A DNA stretch of 64,000 bases, taken from NCBI RefSeq assembly GCF_035046485.1, contig NC_085137.1, positions 348,368,505 through 348,432,504 on the forward strand, in the 5' to 3' direction. Shown piece by piece: positions 57,201-64,000 of the stretch; position 1 is the stretch's first letter; each line of letters opens with the position of its first letter. Made by a program: the position numbers and the translations under genes. The stretch comes from Aedes albopictus (taxonomy: Eukaryota; Arthropoda; Insecta; Diptera; Culicidae). The notes under the pieces are model-generated. The model searched no databases. It was given only the letters and a program-made list of their open reading frames with translations, and was not told where the DNA came from.

Positions 57201-59812
57201 TCGGCACATGCATTTAACGATCAATTCAAATTTCATTTTATTTGCGCGATCCTTCCTCCAGAGGCGCTAGTGTTGGATCGCTTTGACGTTTGCCAGTGTA
57301 CACGTTGCTGAATGATGCAAACGGAAAATTACAGGCGATTTGTGTAATAGTGTGTGTGTTAGACAAACGTCAAATCGAAATCCATCATGGTCGACAGTGT
57401 CTTGCGTGATTCTACCAACAGGTGGCAGTGTGCTCATGAAAAAGGCACCGTGCAAAAGTTTTTGATGAATCTCCTCTAAGAGTTACGTCTGTTTGTCTGT
57501 GGCTGGAGTTTGCCGTTGCGAGAGTTGCTTCCGGAAGTGGACCCTACAGGCTCACGTTATTGTCTGCCGTTAGCAAGGAACCGAGGTAGACGAATTCTTC
57601 TACCACCTCGAAAGTATCCCCGTCTATCGTAACATTGCTGCCAAGGCTTGTCCTGTCTCGCTCAGTTCCACCTACCAGCATGTACTTTGTCTTAGCCGCA
57701 TTCACCACCAGTCCGACCTTTGCTGCTTCACGTTTCAGGCGGGTGTACTCTGCCCCCATTCGCATAACAGTCCCATGTTTGCTGGGTTTCCTATTCACAT
57801 GGGACTGTTATGCGAATGGGGGCAGTACTGTTCTGCCACCGTTCCAAATGTTCTAGCAATAATATCCATGTCATCCGCAAAACAGACAAATTGGCTGGAT
57901 TTTGTGAAGATCGTACCCCGGCTGTTGAGCCCGGCTCGTCGCATAACACCTTCCAGGGCGATGTTGAATAGTAGGCAGGAAAGTCCATCACCTTGTCGTA
58001 GTCCCCGTCGAGATTCGAATGAACTGGATAGTTCACCCGAAATCCTTACGCTGTTCTGCACACCGTCCATCGTTGCTCTTATCAGTCTAATCAGCTTCCC
58101 GGGAAAGCTCGTCCATAATTTTCCATAGCTCTGTGCGGTCGATACTGTCGTATGCCGCTTTGAAGTCGATGAACAGGTGATGCGTTGGGATCTGGTATTC
58201 ACGGCATTTCTGGAGGATTTGCCGTACGGTGAAGATCTGGTCCGTTGTCGACCGGCCGTCGATGAAACCGGCTTGGTAACTTCCCACGAACCCATTTACT
58301 TAAAATGAGCATTTCCACAGTTATTAATTAAAGGCCTTCCTTTGCCTGCCATTGCATGAATTTTTATTTTGTGAGGCAAGTACAATGATACACTATGCCC
58401 AGGGAGTCGAGAAAATTTTCCCGACCGGAACGGGAATCGAACCCGCCGTCTCCGGATTGGCGATCCTTAACCTTAACCACTAGGCTAACTGGAGACCCCA
58501 AAAAACCCTCATGACGAAGTGAACAAACTTGCCGATAATACCCTTTGTTACTCTATGTGCTGAAAATATTTTATCCAGCTAAATCATGTTTTGGATTCTG
58601 CACGAATTCATAAAAGTATTCACCGCGGAGTCTAAAACTCAGTAGAATGAAAATTCCAAAAGTGCCTGCTAAACATTCTTCTTTATTTTCCCTGAAAACG
58701 CTTAAAGATATTTTCAATCATTTTCCACATTGTTAGGAAGAATTATGGCATTTTTCAGCGGAATTTAGATATTGAGGTACAACTTGACCTATTCAAAACG
58801 ACTCCCAAAACTAGAACCATTTTCCACTCGTACTCCTCCAAGAGTTTTAGATCGACACAAATTTCAGCTGCTAAAAGTCCATTATTAACTAAATATCCTT
58901 TAATTTTTGTTATCAAATTATTTCAACATACCTTTTAGCAATTACCAATCTCAGTCTTTCGTGCTTGTCGAACAGCGCTTTGGCCGCTTCTTGGTCACTG
59001 AACCACTGGCTCAGGAAGCTCCGCTCCCACACGTAGCCTATCAGGAAGTCGTCGTTTATTTCCGTCAAGCAAAACTCGCCCAACTCAATCACAGCGAGCA
59101 GAACGGCTTCACTTTTCTTCCCAATGGTTTCGTCTACGATTTTTACAAGCAGTCGATTGACCACGATTTTGCTTTCGCTGGTGGACTCGATGAGGGCTTT
59201 CTTGAACATATCCAACGAATTGAGCGAATTCCCGCTGCTCCAAAGGCTTACGGCTTTGTAATGAAATAGATTGCTATTATCAGTAACGAACTTAGGATCT
59301 ACTCTGGTACAAAGCTCCACCAATTTCTCCAACCGTTCCCGATCGGAAGAATTGGAAAAGTGCTCCAACAGCATGTTCAGAATTTTCTCGGAAGGAAGCT
59401 TCCCGTAGTCAACCATCTGTTCAAACAAAAGTTGAACGTCCTTTGCATTCTCCTCTCGTATTGCCGTTTCTATCAGATTGTCGATATGCGTCTGTTCCAA
59501 AGGTTCTATGTTGATAACAATCGGATTCGACGTGAGGTCATCGAAAATCTGCGTTAGCCGGAATGGGGCTCGGCTTTGAACCGCCGGCAGCACGCCATCA
59601 CCCCCTTTCACCAGCGGAGGAGTCGATTTGTGCTTGTTGCTGAGCACTTTCCACTTCAGAGCCTTACCTTCCATTAGTTCGCTGATGAAGGAATCGATTG
59701 CGTCGACATTGGTACTTTTGCGATGGCCCACCAGCAAGTTCAGCAGCCAGATACTTGAAAGTGGGGCGCCCCGGTATGCAGCGCATCGCGAGTGCAATGC
59801 CAGCAGAGACAT
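54248..59812 (-). CDS. Unidentified alpha-helical protein, probably mitochondrial (PPR/TPR-like)
   Basis: There are three exons on the minus strand: 59812-58932, 54649-54516 and 54447-54248, joined at GTATGT..TTTTTCAG and GTAAGT..ATTTTAG, giving 404 residues in one frame. ATG at 59812 is the only in-frame ATG near the 5' end. The first residues (MSLLALHSRCAAYRG) resemble a mitochondrial presequence. The rest is rich in amphipathic helices of about 35-residue spacing: HIDNLIETAIREENAKDVQL, LLFEQMVDYGKLPSEKILNM, RLEKLVELCTRVDPKFVTDN, and YKAVSLWSSGNSLNSLDMFK. This suggests a PPR- or TPR-like solenoid. The basic C-terminus is AKRKQKLQAKKYQLKF. I do not recognise the orthologue. Intron 1 is about 4.3 kb and packed with transposable elements. 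The 1.07 kb element at 59889-60954 begins 77 bases upstream of the start codon, so promoter sequence may lie in or beyond it. Confidence 0.8.
55652..55806. mobile_element. 155-bp foldback MITE with GCGGAGCCAGC ends
   Basis: The arms GCGGAGCCAGC, TTCTTTTTTCTTACTCACTC and AAACAT are repeated inverted at the right end. It lies in the large intron. From 54650 to 55651 the intron shows nothing else recognisable. Confidence 0.78.
56280..58295 (-). pseudogene. Truncated non-LTR retrotransposon (RT) in the intron
   Basis: Read on the minus strand: SYQAGFIDGRSTTDQIFTVR, FIDFKAAYDSIDRTELWKIM (RT), GLRQGDGLSCLLFNIALEGV, FVCFADDMDIIARTFGTV (catalytic ADD), LVVNAAKTKYMLVGGTERDR, VEEFVYLGSLLTADNNVS, then after inserted sequence IRRRIISGSRAYYGLQKKLR, FERRVLRTIFGGVQKN and GRIRWAGHVARMLDNNPAKL. 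The frames shift several times. The 5' end is cut at a SINE and a MITE sits at 57166-57501. The 3' part (56282-56400) has GTC/GGC triplet runs. The clade is uncertain (RTE- or I-like). It is transcribed antisense to nothing; it shares the strand of the host gene. Confidence 0.78.
57166..57501. mobile_element. 336-bp CACAGA..ACAGAC-ended MITE, exact 7-bp duplication GCTGGAG
   Basis: The left end CACAGACAAACAGACGTAAC and the right end are exact inverses over 20 bases. GCTGGAG lies at 57159-57165 and 57502-57508. It is nested in the intronic LINE. Confidence 0.88.
58303..58500 (-). repeat. tRNA-derived SINE, Feilai-like
   Basis: On the minus strand it starts GTCTCCAGTTAGCCTAGTGG (A box), continues to GGCGGGTTCGATTCCCGTTC (B box), then TTTTCTCGACTCCCTGGGCA and ATACACTATG-related body sequence. 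This matches my memory of the Feilai SINE of Aedes aegypti. From 58501 to 58931 the intron shows nothing else. Confidence 0.75.
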
Positions 59813-59888
59813 TGGAATTAAGCTTTTGAACGCAGTTGCGATACTATTTAGATAAAACAAATAGAGTACTTTTTAATTTAGAGTACTA

Positions 59889-60954
59889 CACACTAAGATT
59901 ATATCGCAGAATTCTGTGAAAGATTTCACCGAATCACACCGGTAAAATATGTTTTCACAGATCGTTCTGTGAAACTTAAGGTTTTCCAATCCAACTGTCA
60001 AAATTTCACCGAAAGTTCGGTGAAGGAAAACAAATTACCAAATTCTGTGAAATTTTTACATAACGGTTCGGTGAACATCAACATAGGCCTTTTCATGTGA
60101 CAGATCCGTGCATGCATTTGTTTACAAAGCTTGAACAACAGCTGCTAACAAGAACGTGTCATCTTCATAGAAGAACTGTCAAACGCCCGAACAATCAGCT
60201 GATTTAAGACGTCAAATGAAAAGGCCCATTTTCACCGTACACTGCGATTTTTACCGAATTGATGTGAAATCAGTAGTCGGCCATATTGCCAAACGTGTGT
60301 TATCAAAAATGTTTAGAGTGTTATCGTTATTATGTGAAGTCATCGGAATCTAAAGTGAAAAAGAGCAGAAGAAAAAAAACTGAAATAATTGGACGATATT
60401 CAGCAGCAACACGAGATGGGGTTGGTATTTTTCGTAAGTAGCAATTTCACATTAATAATAATTTGTTTTTTTTTTTCTGCAGTTTGCTGATTCTGCCGGG
60501 CAAAAACTGACGGGTTGAAGTACCCGCAAATGTTGCGTAGCAGCTTCCCCAACGGCCGTGCAGTTAAGTTAATGTTAATTTGAGTGTTTAAACATCTCAT
60601 AAATACATTTTAAAATAAATCCAAAAGAAGCAACTATTAATTTTGTTTTAATTTGCAAAAACTGTGTAAATTATCAAGTAAGGTTTACCGAAACCGCAAA
60701 TAATCCAACTAAAAAACACCGTAAATTTGTGAACAAATCACCGAAAGTTCTGCGAAACCCACACAAATAAACCACTAATTCACAGAAAATCTGTAAAACA
60801 TTTCACCGAAATGTTCGGTGAATTTGACAGTTGATCATTTTCATTCTCTACAGTATGTTCGGTGAATTAAAAAATCACCGAACAGTTCACCGAAAATTCT
60901 GCTGTTGAGATTTCGGTGAAATTTCACAGAATTCGGCGATTTATTCTTAGTGTG
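59889..60954. mobile_element. 1.07 kb CACACTAAG-ended element filled with TTCACCGAA motifs, TA duplication
   Basis: The ends are CACACTAAGA and TCTTAGTGTG with TA on both sides (59887-59888 and 60955-60956). Many TTCACCGAA, TTCGGTGAA and AATTCTGTGAAA words in both orientations cluster toward the two ends. No transposase frame is seen. A nested MITE occupies 60084-60227. It is just upstream of the 54248-59812 gene. Confidence 0.8.
60084..60227. mobile_element. Nested MITE with TAGGCCTTTTCA ends
   Basis: The left TAGGCCTTTTCATGTGAC and the right GTCAAATGAAAAGGCCCA are approximate inverses. The target duplication is not clear. Confidence 0.6.
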
Positions 60955-61070
60955 TATACTTATACTATTTAATATACTATTAAATAATATGCAATTTAAT
61001 GAAAATCACGATTTTATGCACTTTTCGTGTGTTTTGTTATTGTTTTGAGCTTGCTGCACACTTATTTCTG

Positions 61071-61740
61071 AATTCTCGCGTTACATTTGAAAAGGGCCTA
61101 TCCCTAAAATGTAAACAAATCGATTTTTATACCTTTCCATAGCATCCCCCAACAGTAACATACTGTGCAAACATCATCCGCCTAACCGTTAATCTTATCA
61201 GAATAAACCCCACTTTCAAAACGGCCGATCATTGCTTTTTTTCCCAATCATTCATAAGCCCGTGCTCCAAATGGGCTAGTAACGGTAAAATTTTGTTTTC
61301 ATTTGTTGGTCCTCTCGTTTAAAGGGCCGACAACCGAAAATTTTCGGAGCTGCTCTCGGGCCGAGCGCCGAGAGCGAGAATTCTCTCTCTCAAAAACGGC
61401 CAAGCCTTGATACGATGTCAACAACGGACTCACTCGGGGGACCAATCCACGCTAAGAAAATTTTAGAAAGACTCACAATAAGGCGTACACCGGGTGAAAT
61501 TTTTCAAATCAGCTTAACATGTTTATCTATAATTTTTCATACTTTTTTGATAACTTTTAATGCAAAATTGATTATTGAGGCATAGATACATCTATTCTTG
61601 TGTCATTAAAACGAAAAGCATGTTGAAAAATCCGAAAACTGTGAAATACGAATAGGAAATGTGATGGAAAATGTTTGCATCGGTTTTTCTCAATGTTTAC
61701 GTTCTGGGGATAGGCCCTTTTCAAATGTAACGCGAGAATT
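61071..61740. mobile_element. 670-bp element with AATTCTCGCGTTACATTTG ends
   Basis: The inverted ends extend about 50 bases (AATTCTCGCGTTACATTTGA, AAAGGGCCTATCCC) with few mismatches. AATT could be a 4-bp duplication or part of the repeat. No coding frame is seen. Confidence 0.8.
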
Positions 61741-61744
61741 GCCT

Positions 61745-61947
61745 GTTCGGTACTTTTTTGACGAGATTATAACAGCAGTACGATCTCGGTAGTTTCGGTA
61801 ATCGATTTTACTGAGGCTCAGTAAAACAACTGTCAAAATCGTATGGAAAAGGTAAACAATGCATTTTTGCTGAACGAGTTCGGTGCTCAGCAGTTTTAAT
61901 CTCGTCAAAAAATTACCGAACTCGGTAATCAAAATTAAGTGTGTGAT
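61745..61947. mobile_element. Small CGGTA-rich MITE
   Basis: TTTTTTGACGAGATTA near the left matches TAATCTCGTCAAAAAA near the right, with CTCGGTA and GGTAATC words on both sides. The end AAGTGTGTG recalls the CACACTAAG family. Borders are approximate. Confidence 0.5.
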
Positions 61948-62273
61948 GTGACTTAAAAACGATAAATGATGAAGTAGGTCTGTGCTAGTGAAAGCGATAA
62001 GTCTCGCATCATGTTTGAAAAGGGCCCGGGCGTGCAAGTACCAATGTATTTACATTATAGACTCGCGGAGACATGGTTGAGCAAAACGATTCTACACGGG
62101 GAAACGAAAAAACTCAAATTTGGGTCTTTTTCATTCATCTTGACAGCTAAGTAAAACCAGTCAAATTTGAGTTATTTGTGATATACTCAAATTTGAGTTG
62201 TTTCACCAAAAGCCCGTATTGAGTGAAAACTACTATTTTGCGAGCAGTGCGTTTTGGTTCGAATAGGACAAAT

Positions 62274-62611
62274 CGGTGAAGTACTAGATTTGTAGTGATG
62301 AGCTGAATTTTAGTATGGTGAGAAGGTCAATTCTCCGTTTCTGCAATGAAATGGTGCAAAAAGCGTGGGTATTATGATTCCTTGCCTAATTTGATGCTGT
62401 TTGAGCAAAACTTTGGGCAACAGTGTTGTTGTTTTCTCCATTTCTTGCAACATAAACAACATAGTTATCCAAAGTTTTGCTCAAACAGCATCAAATTAGG
62501 CAAGGAATCATAATACCCACGCTTTTTGCACCATTTCTTTGCAGAAACGGAGAATTGACCTCCTCACCATACAAAAATTCAGCTCATTACTACAAATCTA
62601 GTACTACACCG
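62274..62611. mobile_element. 338-bp foldback element with arms of about 140 bp
   Basis: The left arm GTACTAGATTTGTAGTGATG is continued by about 120 more bases that reappear inverted, ending CTAGTAC, with only a few differences. The loop holds AACAGTGTTGTT and ATAAACAACATAG. No frame is seen. Confidence 0.85.
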
Positions 62612-62649
62612 AACGTGCCCCATTAATCCAAAATCGAGTCTTGCTTAAC

Positions 62650-62985
62650 CACAGAGAACAGACGTCTATCTTCGCTTTCTGCCTAGTGTAAAACTTTGTA
62701 ACGGTCATTTCAGAGTATGTGGATATGCTCCCGTTGAGCGGCGCTAGCGTCCCATCACTAACATTGTAGTGTTGTCATATTTGTTTCCAGTGCTCACCGT
62801 TTTTGGCCGTTTGGCGCTCGTGTCGCTTTGCGGGCTAGTGTATTTTAACGATGAACACTGCCATCGTGGGGTCAAATCGACTTTATATGTGGGGCTGTCT
62901 CCGTTGGTGGCGTTGAGGTACACTTAAATCCTTTACACACGATTTCAACGTATTTTTGTTCGAGCTTAAATGTCTGTTCTCTGTG
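62650..62985. mobile_element. 336-bp CACAGAGAACAGAC-ended MITE, exact 7-bp duplication GCTTAAC
   Basis: The ends CACAGAGAACAGAC and its exact inverse are flanked by GCTTAAC at 62643-62649 and 62986-62992. It has the same length as the member at 57166-57501 but an otherwise divergent interior, apart from a shared GGCGCTAG. Confidence 0.88.
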
Positions 62986-63789
62986 GCTTAACAGCATTTA
63001 TTTTTGGAAATTCCATTGATTCAAATGTAAAAAATGTTTGCAGTTATTGCGCAGAAATAATTTTTATTGCGCTTTTATCAGTATTATACAAATTACTAAT
63101 AATATCACTTTAGAACATACATTAAATAAGTAAAATGAATATTTGTGTTGGAGGCTCCGCTATCCGGAACATGTTCCCTTGGCTGATCTCATGGCCGTTT
63201 TGTTGGATGCCGCTCGGTGTTTGGCCATCTATCCCGCTCCAGCACTGATGTCATCGTTGGTGTATTTCTGCCGAAGTAAGACACTAATTAACTTTCGTTT
63301 TTATTTTGAATTTATCACAACTTACCGGTTCGTTTGTACGGGAATTGAAATCTTGCATTCTCCGATCTGCTGGATTTTATCTTCGATTCTGCCTCTGGTT
63401 TTTCCTGCAGCACGGATTTAGCGGAGAAGAACTAGAAATTAATAAAATAGTTGTTTAAAATGTTAAAAGTTCATTTTGTTTGATACTTACAGAGAAACCA
63501 AACCGAACTTGTGGAACAAATATGGCGCACAATAAAATTTTCATCCAAAATGAAGTGCGACTTCAACACTTCATTTTGGATACTTTCATAGCAAAAGAAA
63601 AGCAAAACAAAATGTTTGACAACCACAACTTCAAATGAACCCAAAAGCAAGTCTTTGCCGATAACTATAAGATTAAGTCAAAACTACTTTGTAGTCAGTT
63701 CGATTTTGTACCCAAAAAGCAAGTGTTGCCACAGTACTCGATTTTAAGTACTTTTTATCTGAGTTTTGAGTAATTTCGTTTCCCCGTGT

Positions 63790-64000
63790 AGTGTGTTTAA
63801 CCGTGAATTTAGAGTGTACCGAGCGAATGACGTCACACAATCCATTGTCGCTATTGAACTCGTGACGTCATGCTCGTTTGGCTACAAGAACTGACAGTCC
63901 GTTTGGCTACAGTTGTCTTCGCCTCCGCGAGTCTATTGAATCTACAGTGTCTATACTGCGACGACTCTGGCGACGGTTTCCAACGGTTTCATCCGCGACG
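63790..64000. mobile_element. Partial relative of the TATAGATAGTAGAG MITE at the window edge
   Basis: It contains ATGACGTCA, GTGACGTCATGCTCGTTTGG and CCGCGAGTCTATTGAATCTA in the order seen at 11363-11584. It is cut by the end of the window. Confidence 0.45.

Larger units (their letters stand above)
62095..63788. mobile_element. 1.69 kb CACGGGGAAACGAAA-ended element, TA duplication
   Basis: The ends CACGGGGAAACGAAA and its inverse are flanked by TA (62093-62094 and 63789-63790). ACTCAAATTTGAGT-type words recur near the left end and cognates near the right. Two further MITEs are nested inside. A 92-codon frame at 63143 shows no family resemblance, so I do not call it a gene. Confidence 0.8.

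Noticed and set aside
63143..63421. A 92-codon frame as a small membrane protein
   Set aside because: It lies within a non-autonomous inverted-repeat element, has low complexity and resembles no family I know.

Overview
This window looks like mosquito genomic DNA, most like an Aedes-type genome. The evidence is low gene density, AT-rich sequence, short introns of about 60 bp, LOA/Lian-like non-LTR retrotransposons, tRNA-derived SINEs resembling Feilai, and a very dense load of small inverted-repeat (MITE-like) elements nested in one another. Species and family names are recognition by eye; no search was run.

Four host genes are well supported. On the minus strand at 3419-4129 is a SOSS complex subunit B homologue (single-stranded DNA binding, double-strand-break repair). 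On the plus strand at 31971-32990 is an SLC35D-type Golgi nucleotide-sugar transporter with an intron-free coding region. On the plus strand at 52254-54103 is COQ4 (ubiquinone biosynthesis) in four exons. Converging on it from the minus strand is a three-exon gene (54248-59812) for a protein with a mitochondrial-type N-terminus; its first intron is about 4.3 kb and carries a LINE, a SINE and MITEs. A broken minus-strand copy of what looks like larp (La-related protein 1) exons lies at 29013-30016. Two short coding-like islands (13141-13828, 21842-22010) remain unassigned. The genes show no operon-like or pathway link. COQ4 and its convergent neighbour may both act in mitochondria, but that is only suggestive.

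Layout: 1-3400 is repeat-derived (a 1.09 kb CCCAAG-ended element). 3419-4129 is SOSS-B, with a 200 bp palindrome upstream of its start. 4865-6510 holds nested MITEs and a second CCCAAG-ended element. 6612-11942 is a rearranged tandem-repeat block with ACCCTTCTTACAC ends. 13.8-22.4 kb alternates 24-bp minisatellites, a 2.7 kb GGGGCAAGATG-ended element, and a satellite of about 120 bp. 23.5-28.4 kb is a 112-bp satellite interrupted by three insertions. 29-33.3 kb holds the larp-like relic and the SLC35D gene. 33.9-52.1 kb is mostly transposable elements: a hAT-like element, four LOA fragments and a 2 kb 24-bp array. 52.2-59.8 kb holds the COQ4/neighbour pair. 59.9-64 kb is a run of nested inverted-repeat elements.

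The most notable signals are: several unrelated inverted-repeat elements that appear to be filled with many copies, in both orientations, of a short element-specific motif; three separate arrays of one 24-bp quasi-palindromic minisatellite family; two elements of about 1.08 kb with matching ends that both enclose tRNA-like (Pol III box) segments; and insertions whose target-site duplications can be read exactly against uninterrupted copies in the same window.
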